Origin: Clostridiales bacterium | GTDB taxonomy: Bacteria > Bacillota > Clostridia > Tissierellales > Sedimentibacteraceae | Direction of reading: 5' to 3' | Assembly: GCA_003457065.1 (NCBI GenBank) | Contig: DMJQ01000102.1 | Coordinates: 1-8,122 of the forward strand | Length of the DNA stretch: 8,122 bases | Shown: positions 1-6,561 of the stretch, one piece after another | Layout: every line of letters starts with the position of its first letter | How positions within the stretch are numbered: position 1 is the stretch's first letter | The notes under the pieces: generated by a model | Databases searched by the model: none | What the model saw: the letters and a program-made list of their open reading frames with translations, nothing else | Told to the model about the DNA's origin: nothing | Program-made: the position numbers and the translations under genes

Positions 1-999
1 AAGGGCAGCATCCTTTTCAATGTATTGTCTGTATTCATTTAAAGTTGTGGCGCCTATGCAGTGAAGTTCACCTCTGGCAAGCATAGGTTTAAACATGTTG
101 CCTGCATCCATGGAACCTTCGGTTTTGCCTGCACCTACGATGGTGTGCAGCTCATCTATAAATAATATTATTTTACCTTCGCTTTTCTTGACTTCTTCCA
201 ATACCGCTTTAAGTCTTTCTTCAAATTCTCCCCTGAATTTTGCTCCCGCAACCAGGGAACTCATATCGAGAGAAAATATTTTTCTTTCTTTTAAATTATC
301 CGGCACGTCACCACGCACGATACGTATTGCCAAACCTTCTGCAATGGCCGTTTTTCCTACGCCCGGTTCTCCTATTAGCACCGGATTATTCTTGGTTTTT
401 CTGGAAAGAATCCTGATTACGTTTCTTATTTCTGAATCTCTTCCTATGACAGGGTCAAGCTTATTGTTTTTCGCCAGCTCAACTAAATCAGCTCCGTATT
501 TAGAAAGTACATCATAGGTAGATTCAGGCGTATCGCTTGTAACTCTTGTATTGCCCCTGACTGAAGAAAGTGCGTTCAAAAATGCATCCTTCGTTATTCC
601 AAAGTCACTGTACAGCTTTTTCAAATTCTGCTTCGGTAGTTCCAGCAGTGATAACATAATGTGTTCTACGGAGACGTATTCGTCCTTCATTCTTTCGGCA
701 CGTCTTTCTGCCTCTGTCAATATTCTGTCTACGTCCGGCGATACATAAATTTTGCCGCTTTCACGGCCCGGCCCCGTTACACGCGGCATGCCGTCAATAA
801 TATTTTTAATCCTTGTTTTTAGGTATGAAACGTCAATGTTCATTTTAGTCAGAAGCTGTCCTGTTAAACCGCTTTCCTGATTTATGAGAGCATATAACAA
901 ATGCTCCTGCTCTATCTGCATATTCATGTGCTCTATTGCAATATTGTGAGAATCCTGAATTGCCCCTAATGATTTTTGGGTAAATTTTTGTGTATTCAT
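1..999 (-). CDS. clpB: ATP-dependent chaperone ClpB, N-terminal part (truncated by window edge)
   Basis: ClpB is a cytoplasmic hexameric AAA+ disaggregase that, with DnaK, pulls polypeptides out of aggregates through its central pore. The first 333 residues are visible, from a total usually near 860. Residues 1 to about 145 are the double Clp-N domain, starting [10 protein letters not shown]. The first AAA+ domain follows: Walker A GEPGVGKT at 210-217, the pore-loop segment [10 protein letters not shown] with F255 in the aromatic substrate-gripping position, and Walker B with D282-E283 in FIDELHT. The second AAA+ domain and the coiled-coil M domain that separates ClpB from ClpA/ClpC lie outside. 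The ClpB call therefore rests on the N-domain and NBD1 sequence, which is ClpB-like; a ClpC-type protein is the less likely alternative. The start is set by a strong SD (GGGGAGG on the minus strand, plus coordinates 1006-1013) 7 bases before ATG. It lies 61 bp downstream of the YitT-family gene on the same strand. I saw no CIRCE or CtsR box in that gap. Confidence 0.95.
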   Translation of the reverse strand, partial: MNTQKFTQKSLGAIQDSHNIAIEHMNMQIEQEHLLYALINQESGLTGQLLTKMNIDVSYLKTRIKNIIDGMPRVTGPGRESGKIYVSPDVDRILTEAERRAERMKDEYVSVEHIMLSLLELPKQNLKKLYSDFGITKDAFLNALSSVRGNTRVTSDTPESTYDVLSKYGADLVELAKNNKLDPVIGRDSEIRNVIRILSRKTKNNPVLIGEPGVGKTAIAEGLAIRIVRGDVPDNLKERKIFSLDMSSLVAGAKFRGEFEERLKAVLEEVKKSEGKIILFIDELHTIVGAGKTEGSMDAGNMFKPMLARGELHCIGATTLNEYRQYIEKDAAL

Positions 1000-1035
1000 T
1001 AAATTACCTCCCCTTTATAAACATAATAATGCCAA

Positions 1036-1056
1036 AATATTAAATGAATATTAAAT
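1036..1056. repeat. Two 10-bp direct repeats (AATATTAAAT) upstream of clpB
   Basis: AATATTAAAT occurs at 1036-1045 and again at 1047-1056, a period of 11 bp, or about one helical turn. The pair lies 37-57 bp upstream of the clpB start, in the gap after the YitT-family stop. Direct repeats at this spacing can be operator half-sites, but the motif is pure A/T and does not match the CtsR heptamer repeat. Chance in AT-rich DNA is a serious alternative. Confidence 0.35.
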
Positions 1057-1060
1057 TTTT

Positions 1061-1909
1061 CTAAAATCTTGAAAATCCGAATCCGTATACTTCCTGTACA
1101 GTTCTTACAATTACGAACGACTCAGGATCGATTTTCTTCATTTCTTTTTTTAATATGAAATATTCTTTCCTTTCCAGCAATGTTACTATTATGTCCTTGC
1201 TTTCGTTTGTATATCCGCCTTCAGCTTTGTATATAGTAACACCTCTGTCCAAGGTTTCAAAAATGTATTTCTTTACTTCTGCCGGATGTTTGGTAATGAT
1301 GACTACTTCGTTTATTACGGAAAAACCGTCTATAAAGTAATTAATCACGATTCCGTTTAAAAACCACCCGAAGGCACCGATAATTCCTGTCTGAATTCCA
1401 TATGTAAAAAAAGCAAGTATCACAACAATTATGTCGGCAGCCATTAAACCTTTTCCCATATCCAAATTGAAATATTTGTTAAATAATTTTGCCAGTATAT
1501 CTGTACCACCGGTTGAAGCATTCTGGTTAAAGACTATAGATAAGCCCATGGATGAAATTACGATGCCGCATATGAGGTTTAACAGTATTTCATCGGTTAC
1601 CGGTTTTGTTGCGGGATGAAAAATTTCCATTAAAGACATAAAAAATGACAGGAAAAAAACTGATAAAATTGTTTTCCCTCCGAATTCCTTTCCGATGAGT
1701 ATAAAACCTACCAGTAATAATAAAATATTTAAAACAAAGTTTGTTAATGAAACGGGTATTGGCAGATAATTGCTTAAAACTATTGAAAGTCCGGTAACTC
1801 CTCCTGTCGCTAAATTTTCCGGCACCATGAAGTAATAAACTCCCAATGCGACGACAAAAGAGCCGAAAGCTATCAACATAGTTTCCTTAACCATATTTTT
1901 ATCAAACAT
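1061..1909 (-). CDS. YitT family integral membrane protein (DUF161 + DUF2179)
   Basis: This is a 282-residue polytopic membrane protein of the YitT family. These proteins are widespread in Firmicutes, and their transport substrate or biochemical role is not established. The N-terminal two thirds carries about five to six hydrophobic segments and the duplicated family motif: PENLATGGVTG at about residues 30-40, and a second copy NASTGGTDILAK near 128-140. The C-terminal 70 or so residues form the soluble DUF2179 domain, including RGVTIYKAEGGYT and the ending EVYGFGFSRF, which resembles the usual EV-G-GF signature. Length is normal for the family (about 280-290). I chose the ATG at 1907-1909 because GGAGG (plus 1917-1921) lies 7 bases upstream. 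An in-frame TTG six bases earlier (1913-1915) would leave only one base after the SD. The gene is divergent from the ATPase operon and codirectional with clpB, which may be partly cotranscribed. The stop is TAG. Confidence 0.93.
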   Translation of the reverse strand: MFDKNMVKETMLIAFGSFVVALGVYYFMVPENLATGGVTGLSIVLSNYLPIPVSLTNFVLNILLLLVGFILIGKEFGGKTILSVFFLSFFMSLMEIFHPATKPVTDEILLNLICGIVISSMGLSIVFNQNASTGGTDILAKLFNKYFNLDMGKGLMAADIIVVILAFFTYGIQTGIIGAFGWFLNGIVINYFIDGFSVINEVVIITKHPAEVKKYIFETLDRGVTIYKAEGGYTNESKDIIVTLLERKEYFILKKEMKKIDPESFVIVRTVQEVYGFGFSRF

Positions 1910-1916
1910 TTTCAAA

Positions 1917-1921
1917 CCTCC
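1917..1921 (-). promoter_or_regulatory. Ribosome binding site that decides the YitT-family start
   Basis: GGAGG on the minus strand sits 7 bases before ATG at 1909 but only one base before the in-frame TTG at 1915. The longer reading (284 residues) is therefore unlikely and the ATG start is preferred. Confidence 0.8.
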
Positions 1922-1939
1922 GCAAATAATCTATATATT

Positions 1940-1968
1940 ATTTTATCTTAAATTTTGTTGCTTAGCAA
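1940..1968 (-). promoter_or_regulatory. Predicted sigma-A-type promoter of the YitT-family gene
   Basis: On the minus strand, -35 TTGCTA (plus 1963-1968, 4 of 6 consensus bases) and -10 TAAAAT (plus 1940-1945, 5 of 6) are separated by exactly 17 bp. They lie about 30 bases upstream of the translation start, which implies a short leader. The -35 falls inside the palindrome at 1958-1968. This is a consensus match only, with no experimental support. Confidence 0.55.
1958..1968. repeat. Short palindrome TTGCT-T-AGCAA overlapping the yitT-side -35
   Basis: This is a perfect inverted repeat with 5-bp arms and a 1-base centre, covering the -35 hexamer of the predicted minus-strand promoter. It shares the AGCAA/TTGCT half-site with the palindrome at 1999-2014. 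It could be a repressor operator, or chance. Confidence 0.4.
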
Positions 1969-1998
1969 TAAAATTAAACGGTACACAGATTATGTAAG

Positions 1999-2014
1999 AG
2001 CAAAATAATTTGCT
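1999..2014. repeat. Palindrome AGCAAA-N4-TTTGCT upstream of the yitT-side promoter
   Basis: These are perfect 6-bp arms with a 4-base spacer (ATAA), 31 bp further upstream of the predicted -35 than the palindrome at 1958-1968 and with the same AGCAA core. The centres are about 43 bp apart, close to four helical turns, a spacing compatible with cooperative binding. The binding protein is unknown. Confidence 0.4.
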
Positions 2015-2114
2015 GTTAAAGTTATAAAAAAGTAACTATTTTTAAAAAAATGTGCACTTTTTACTAACGATTGTTTCTGAAATACGGTATTATTAAACAG
2101 AATTATTATAAGGA

Positions 2115-2129
2115 TTCAACTACGTTGAA
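2115..2129. repeat. Inverted repeat TTCAAC-TAC-GTTGAA
   Basis: Perfect 6-bp arms flank a 3-base centre, in the middle of the divergent intergenic region and about 140 bp upstream of the ATPase -35. It could be an operator, a small hairpin in an unrecognised transcript, or chance. It is followed by no T-run, so it is not a terminator. Confidence 0.4.
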
Positions 2130-2266
2130 AACTTAGTAATAGCTGCCGGCAAATTTGCAATTTGGAGTTAAAATAAGAAATATGGAGAGTTGTGGAGCAA
2201 TTCAGAGCCTGGATATATATCTTCGTTTTTTAAAGCTCAATCGACATAAATTGCAAAAAAAATTAA

Positions 2267-2284
2267 TTTGAATTGAAATTCAAA
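2267..2284. promoter_or_regulatory. 18-bp palindrome over the -35 of the ATPase promoter, operator candidate
   Basis: TTTGAATT-GA-AATTCAAA has perfect 8-bp arms around a 2-base centre. It covers the whole -35 hexamer and over half of the spacer, so a bound dimer would block RNA polymerase. The regulator is unknown: the half-site recalls TTTGA/TCAAA operators of some MarR-type regulators, but the spacing differs from the FabT site I know. Calling it an operator is inference. Confidence 0.5.
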
Positions 2285-2296
2285 CAATGCTATAAT
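2268..2296 (+). promoter_or_regulatory. Predicted promoter of the V-type ATPase operon
   Basis: A perfect -10 TATAAT (2291-2296) with an extended -10 TG at 2288-2289 is preceded, after exactly 17 bp, by -35 TTGAAT (2268-2273, 4 of 6). An A/T tract (about 2254-2267) directly upstream resembles an UP element. Transcription would begin near 2303, leaving a leader of about 35 bases before the atpH start. This is the best promoter in the window and the only one I found on the plus strand ahead of the seven ATPase genes. Confidence 0.8.
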
Positions 2297-2337
2297 ACTT
2301 GGTAATGTAAAAAAATAGATAAGGAGTGAGTTGCTAT

Positions 2338-2655
2338 TTGAAGGAAATAATTGATAAAATTATAGAAATTGATTCTATGGCTTTTGAGAATAAAACAAAA
2401 AGCGAACAAATGTTATTGAGCAAAAAGCAAGAGTACGAAAACTTAATATCAAGTTATCGTGGTGAAAAGCTGACAGACGCAAAAAATAAAGCTCAAAAAA
2501 TAGCTGAGGAAACAAATGCTTTTATAATGCAAAATGAAAAGTCACAGACAGAGCAGGTTAAAAATATTTCGGCATCAATAGACAGCAGGTATTCAAAATC
2601 AGAAAAAAAATTAATTCAAAAAATATTTAATAAGTTATTTGTACTGGAGGGGTAA
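2338..2655 (+). CDS. atpH: V-type ATP synthase subunit H (peripheral-stalk coiled coil)
   Basis: This small 105-residue, highly charged, almost wholly helical protein has the composition and position of the A/V-ATPase peripheral-stalk subunit H, also called G in Thermus and NtpF in Enterococcus. In this family it wraps around subunit E as a right-handed coiled coil and ties the catalytic head to subunit I. Residues 1-15 (MKEIIDKIIEIDSMA) resemble the usual start. Residues 20 to about 95 are rich in K, E, Q, A and S with heptad-like spacing, and there is no membrane segment. The start is uncertain: AAGGAG at 2321-2326 fits a TTG at 2338 (spacing about 11), whereas the in-frame GTG at 2326 lies within the SD itself, so I prefer TTG. 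It is the first gene of the operon, about 40 bases after the promoter. Its stop is 1 base before atpC. Identification rests on context and composition more than on a strict motif. Confidence 0.8.
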   Translation: MKEIIDKIIEIDSMAFENKTKSEQMLLSKKQEYENLISSYRGEKLTDAKNKAQKIAEETNAFIMQNEKSQTEQVKNISASIDSRYSKSEKKLIQKIFNKLFVLEG

Positions 2656-2656
2656 C

Positions 2657-3694
2657 ATGAACCCTAACATGGCATTCTATGCTGTAAATACGAAAATTTT
2701 AACAAAAAAGGGACGTATTTTAAATATTAATGATTGGAATAAGTATTTGGAAAGTTCTTCTGTAGAGCATCTGTCAGAGCTTTTTAAAAACAATGAAGAG
2801 ATAAAAAAGACCTTTGATGACGTAGTCATATCCAATATGAACAGAGATAGTCTTGAAGAAGTCATAAGCAGATTAAAAACAAAGGAAATAGAGAATCTGC
2901 TTCATTATTTTTCAGGAGAATATAAAGAATTCATCCGAATAATGCTTATGGAAGAAGAAATAAGAGATTTAAGCCTGGTAATTAGAAAATTATCGAGAGG
3001 TGAATCTTTGTATAATTTAAGTGAAAGGTTTGTTCATTCGGAACTTTTCTCCACCGTAAATTTTGATGATATTCTAAATTCAAAAAGCGTTGAACAATTG
3101 ACAGGTAAGCTTAAAAAGACTCCTTACTATAATGGCTTAAGAAATCTTACCAGAGAAGATGCTTTAAAGAGAGATTTCCATATAGAAATGAAGCTTTATG
3201 TTGTTTTGTACAAGACACTTTTTGAGGCGGCTGAAAAATTAGATAAGGAAGATTTGAAAGCTGTTCGGGAAATTGTCGGATTGAAAGTTGACCTTTTAAA
3301 CATACAGTGGATTTACAGGGCACTTAAATATTATAATATTTCGCCCGAAGAGATTTTCAACTACAGTTTGGAAGGCGGCAAAGATATAGATTTAAACAGA
3401 TTAAAGAAGCTTTGTTATTCCAAATCAACTGATGAGTTTAGAGACTTGGTAAAAAAGTTTTTGAAATATGACCTTTTACAGGATTTAAATGATGCTGAAA
3501 TAGATATTAATGTTGTGATAAACTCTTATATGTTTGATTATCTAAAAGGTAAAAATTATAATAACATTGGCACAGCGATATCATTCATTTATTTGTTAGA
3601 TATAGTGATTAATGATCTGACATCTATTGTTGAAGGAGTTAAGTATCAGGTACCGAGGGAAAAGCTAAAAGGATATTTAGCATATAAGATTTAG
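2657..3694 (+). CDS. atpC: V-type ATP synthase subunit C (rotor socket, AC39/d family)
   Basis: Subunit C (Enterococcus NtpC, eukaryotic subunit d) is a soluble, all-helical, funnel-shaped protein on top of the membrane rotor ring, which receives the central shaft and so couples shaft and ring rotation. The 345-residue length is typical (about 330-350). Family hallmarks are the start MNPNMAFYAVNTKI, the helix IRDLSLVIRKL near 102-112, and the signature EIVGLKVDLLNIQWIYRALK at about 205-224. There are no membrane segments. I chose ATG at 2657 because GGAGG (2646-2650) is 6 bases upstream. An in-frame TTG at 2639 would precede this SD and lie inside atpH. Only one base separates it from the atpH stop, and atpI follows after 16 bp, so translational coupling is likely. 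Its place before atpI is unusual (see findings). The stop is TAG. Confidence 0.95.
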   Translation: MNPNMAFYAVNTKILTKKGRILNINDWNKYLESSSVEHLSELFKNNEEIKKTFDDVVISNMNRDSLEEVISRLKTKEIENLLHYFSGEYKEFIRIMLMEEEIRDLSLVIRKLSRGESLYNLSERFVHSELFSTVNFDDILNSKSVEQLTGKLKKTPYYNGLRNLTREDALKRDFHIEMKLYVVLYKTLFEAAEKLDKEDLKAVREIVGLKVDLLNIQWIYRALKYYNISPEEIFNYSLEGGKDIDLNRLKKLCYSKSTDEFRDLVKKFLKYDLLQDLNDAEIDINVVINSYMFDYLKGKNYNNIGTAISFIYLLDIVINDLTSIVEGVKYQVPREKLKGYLAYKI

Positions 3695-3710
3695 TAAGGG
3701 AGGAGGCTAT

Positions 3711-5741
3711 ATGGCTATAGAAAAAATGGTTCTTTTAAAAATCATTGGATCGCTGGATAACATGCATTCAATTTTAAAAGAACTTATATTTTGTGAAAAT
3801 GCACATTTAAATCTAAATGTGGAAAACAGCAGTGCATACAACAATTATCTGGCTGTTCATCAATACGAATCAGAAATTATGGGTTCGACCGTTAAAAGTA
3901 TTATGGCGTCTGATAATATTAGTAACGGGACAGCATCTGACAAATCAGAAAAATCTGACAATGTCAGCGCAAGCCACGGCGATTGTTTAAGCTCTGTTGA
4001 GGAATTAAGCAAGGGATTGGGTCTGGAATTAATAATAGATAAAAATATTTTGCTTGGAAAAAACTATAGTTTGGAAAAGGCAAAAAAGGATTTATCGAGG
4101 ATTCAATCATCCATAGGTGAAAAAGTTAAAGAAATTGATAATAAGAAACAACAAATAAGTTGTCTGCTTGAATTAAGAGAAAAGATAGACAGCTTTGTGG
4201 GAAAAGATGTTGATTTCAGCAAAATTGCGGATATGTATTATTTTGATTATGAAATTGGGACATTCTCCAGTGAAAACCAGTCGCGTTTAAAGAAAAGCTA
4301 CGGCAATCTAAGTGCGATAGTGTTGAAAATAGGTGGCGTCAAATCATCATCCGAATATATGTACATGGTTATCTATCCTAAACAATTCAAGAAGGAAACT
4401 GAAAATCTTTTAAAATCAATTAATTGGAATAAGTATGTCATACCTGAAGAATACATCGGAATCCCTTCAGAAAAGCTTAAACAGATTGATTCCGAGTTAG
4501 AAAGTCTTCAAAAAGATATTGACAGCATTTCAAAATCATTAGAAGCAGAAAAAGAAAAAAATAAGAAAGATTTATTTAAAATTTATAATATTCTTAAATT
4601 AGAAGATAAAATTGCGGAATTAGAGCAAAGAGCAGATTTTGGAAACAATTCTTTCTCGATTGATGTTTGGGTGAAAGAAAGCGATAAGGAAAAAGTAGAA
4701 AAAGCAATTTCATCTGTGACCGATAAATACAGAATTTCTGCCAAATCAGCTCAAGATTTGGGAGATGATGTGATCGTACCTACCAAATTAAAAAACAACT
4801 GGTTCTCAAAACCTTTTGAAATGATTGTAAAAATGTACGGTCTTCCTGCATACAACGAACTTGATCCGACTCCGTTCCTGGCAATAACATATTGTCTGGC
4901 ATTCGGTATAATGTTCGGAGATATAGGTCAGGGCCTTGTATACTTTTTAGCCGGCCTGTTAATACGCAAGAAAATGGAAGCTGCAGGTGGTCTTGCTATG
5001 AGACTCGGTGCATGTTCAATGATATTCGGATGTGTTTACGGCAGTTTGTTCGGACTTGAACAGCATGAACTTCCGTGGATTCCAAGCCTGATTGAAGGCG
5101 GTCCTTTAAGCCCTGCTAATATACCAAAGATATTAGTTGCAGGTATTTTGTACGGTATTATTGTATTAACAGCTTCATATGCCTATGGAATAATAAATTC
5201 ATTGAAAAACGGCGATATTGAAGAAGGTGTTTTTGGTAAGAACGGCATTGTGGGATATGTATTCTTTATAAGTTTCATATTGACAATAGTTGCAATAACG
5301 AAAATTATAAATATACCATTAGGACTGACACTGGCACTTCTGGTGATAAGTTTGCTTATTTTAATATTGAAGCAGCCGATCACAAACCTAATTTTAGGTC
5401 AAAGACCTTTATTCCATGAAAGTGCGGGTTCTTATTTGACAGAAAGTATATTTGAAGCAATAGAAACTATACTGAGCACATTGAGCAACTCAATTTCATT
5501 TGTCCGTGTCGGTGCGTTTGCATTGAACCATGCGGGATTATTCTTGGCTTTCATGGTTATTTCAAAGATGATGACCAATGTAGTTTTGCAAGTATTAATT
5601 CTTATAGTTGGCAACATATTAATATTGTCTCTTGAAGGATTGATAGTATTTATCCAGGGTCTCCGTCTGCAGTATTATGAAATGTTCAGCAAATACTTCA
5701 GGGGCGGCGGATTGGAATTTAAACCGATAAAATTAAATTAA
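3711..5741 (+). CDS. atpI: V-type ATP synthase subunit I (stator a-type channel subunit)
   Basis: Subunit I (NtpI; eukaryotic Vph1/a) is the membrane stator that carries ions to and from the rotor ring. It has 676 residues, normal or slightly long. Residues 1 to about 380 are the cytoplasmic arm, with coiled coils near 105-160 and 250-305. It binds the E/H peripheral stalks. From about residue 388 the membrane domain has seven to eight helices, with FGIMFGDIGQG near 396-406 and IFGCVYGSLFG. The essential arginine is R599 in SFVRVGAFALNHAG, and the second half-channel pair is Q649/R652 in FIQGLRLQYYE. The Q-to-R interval of 3 matches Thermus Q619/R622. The C-terminus FRGGGLEFKP is typical. Residues 65-91 are a Ser/Asn/Asp-rich low-complexity insert. 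AGGAGG at 3701-3706 sits 4 bases before ATG. The stop is TAA. Confidence 0.97.
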   Translation: MAIEKMVLLKIIGSLDNMHSILKELIFCENAHLNLNVENSSAYNNYLAVHQYESEIMGSTVKSIMASDNISNGTASDKSEKSDNVSASHGDCLSSVEELSKGLGLELIIDKNILLGKNYSLEKAKKDLSRIQSSIGEKVKEIDNKKQQISCLLELREKIDSFVGKDVDFSKIADMYYFDYEIGTFSSENQSRLKKSYGNLSAIVLKIGGVKSSSEYMYMVIYPKQFKKETENLLKSINWNKYVIPEEYIGIPSEKLKQIDSELESLQKDIDSISKSLEAEKEKNKKDLFKIYNILKLEDKIAELEQRADFGNNSFSIDVWVKESDKEKVEKAISSVTDKYRISAKSAQDLGDDVIVPTKLKNNWFSKPFEMIVKMYGLPAYNELDPTPFLAITYCLAFGIMFGDIGQGLVYFLAGLLIRKKMEAAGGLAMRLGACSMIFGCVYGSLFGLEQHELPWIPSLIEGGPLSPANIPKILVAGILYGIIVLTASYAYGIINSLKNGDIEEGVFGKNGIVGYVFFISFILTIVAITKIINIPLGLTLALLVISLLILILKQPITNLILGQRPLFHESAGSYLTESIFEAIETILSTLSNSISFVRVGAFALNHAGLFLAFMVISKMMTNVVLQVLILIVGNILILSLEGLIVFIQGLRLQYYEMFSKYFRGGGLEFKPIKLN

Positions 5742-5777
5742 CAATATAAATACAAAGAATAAAGGAGAATTCAAATT

Positions 5778-6218
5778 ATGCAAATTATATTTTTATTATT
5801 AGCAGCTGCTATCTCAGTAGGAACAATCGTATATGGCTACAAAGCAATGAAAAAAGGTAAAAAAGGAAGTATAAAAAAATCTATACTGGCAACAGTATCG
5901 GCATTTGGTCTTGTTATGGCAGGCGTTATGATTTCAACATTTTTCGGCGGAAATGTTTTTGCTGAAACAGCACCGGCAGCAGCAGGAGCTGCAGCAGGCG
6001 GTTCATTATCAGACGGATTAAAATATTTATCTGCTGCGTTATCAACAGGTATAGCGACAATTGGTACAGGTTTGGCTGTTGGTTCAGTTGGTTCATCAGC
6101 AGTCGGAGCTATTTCAGAAGACCAGTCAATACTTGGTAAAACATTAATTTTCGTTGGTATGGCTGAAGGTATTGCAATTTACGGTATGATTATTTCCATA
6201 TTAATTCTGTTCGTTTAA
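5778..6218 (+). CDS. atpK: V-type ATP synthase subunit K (rotor-ring proteolipid) with N-terminal two-helix extension
   Basis: Subunit K builds the rotating membrane ring that carries ions past subunit I. It has 146 residues with four hydrophobic segments, but only the second pair looks like a proteolipid hairpin. Helix 3 (about 82-110) contains STGIATIGTGLAVGSVG, the cytoplasmic loop is GAISEDQS (110-117), and helix 4 (about 118-146) has the ion-binding E130 in GMAEGIAIYG. Residues 1-21 and 36-58 are ordinary hydrophobic segments around a basic loop (22-34) without glycine repeats or an acidic residue. They end in NVFA-ET (59-64), which resembles a signal-peptidase site, followed by an Ala/Gly-rich linker (65-75). 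Enterococcus NtpK (about 156 residues) has two true hairpins, while Thermus has one hairpin behind a cleaved signal. This protein resembles the second plan with a longer leader. The SD AAAGGAG (5761-5767) is about 10 bases from ATG, and a 36-bp gap separates it from atpI. The stop is TAA. Confidence 0.93.
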   Translation: MQIIFLLLAAAISVGTIVYGYKAMKKGKKGSIKKSILATVSAFGLVMAGVMISTFFGGNVFAETAPAAAGAAAGGSLSDGLKYLSAALSTGIATIGTGLAVGSVGSSAVGAISEDQSILGKTLIFVGMAEGIAIYGMIISILILFV

Positions 6219-6244
6219 TAAAATAAAATGAAAAGAGAATAAGT

Positions 6245-6553
6245 ATGAAAAGTTTTTTAATTAGTGATAACAGAGATACATGGGTTGGATTAAGACTTGT
6301 AGGTATCGACGGTGTCATTGTCAAAGACAGAGAAAATGCTTTAAAAGAATTAAAAACAGCTGTTAAGAATCAAGATATAGGAATCTTGATTCTTACAGAA
6401 AGAATAGTAGATATGGTCAGAGATGAGTATCTGGAATATAAATTAAAATCCAGAACTCCTCTGTTTGTTGAAATTCCTGATAGACATGGTTCTATCAGAG
6501 AATATAATGCCATAAAAAATTATATAAGAGATTCAGTTGGCATTCATATATGA
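6245..6553 (+). CDS. atpF: V-type ATP synthase subunit F (central-shaft subunit)
   Basis: Subunit F (called NtpG in Enterococcus) is a small cytoplasmic protein with a Rossmann-like fold. It clasps subunit D in the rotating central shaft and seats it on subunit C. The length of 102 residues is typical. Motifs in order are VGLRLVGIDG (14-23), the strand GILILTERI (46-54), and PLFVEIPDRHGS (72-83), which is the most diagnostic stretch. The SD is weak (AAAAGAGAA, 6231-6239, 5 bases before ATG), and the gap from atpK is 26 bp. It ends in TGA at 6551-6553, which overlaps the SD of atpE (GAGGTGA, 6552-6558). This matters because it shows that UGA terminates translation in this operon, against a general UGA reassignment as the explanation for the UGA in atpE. 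Confidence 0.95.
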   Translation: MKSFLISDNRDTWVGLRLVGIDGVIVKDRENALKELKTAVKNQDIGILILTERIVDMVRDEYLEYKLKSRTPLFVEIPDRHGSIREYNAIKNYIRDSVGIHI

Positions 6554-6561
6554 GGTGATTT

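Larger units (their letters stand above)
1910..2337. other. Divergent intergenic region between yitT-family gene and ATPase operon
   Basis: About 430 bp contain no convincing gene. Visible elements are a minus-strand promoter (1940-1968), AGCAA-type palindromes (1958-1968, 1999-2014), a TTCAAC-TAC-GTTGAA inverted repeat (2115-2129), overlapping short palindromes GCCGGC (2145-2150) and GCAAATTTGC (2149-2158), GATATATATC (2212-2221), and the ATPase promoter with its 18-bp palindrome (2267-2296). Between about 2130 and 2260 I recognise no riboswitch, T-box, tRNA or good terminator. This stretch is long beside the 1-36 bp gaps of the operon, so an unrecognised RNA, a degraded gene or an intergenic repeat could be hidden there. 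Confidence 0.6.

Noticed and set aside
95..748. Plus-strand open frames opposite clpB
   Set aside because: They lie antisense to a clearly recognised ClpB and have no family features or SD; they are shadows.
1913..1915. TTG start for the YitT-family protein
   Set aside because: It leaves one base after GGAGG; the ATG at 1907-1909 has ideal spacing.
2205..2238. Rho-independent terminator formed by GAGC/GCTC around the T-run at 2226-2232
   Set aside because: The stem is only four pairs with the T-run inside the loop, which is the wrong geometry.
2182..2271. Possible 29-codon plus-strand ORF starting MESCGAIQSLDIYL
   Set aside because: The nearest SD-like GGAG is 14 bases away, the stop falls inside the -35 of the ATPase promoter, and the composition is not protein-like beyond the first residues.
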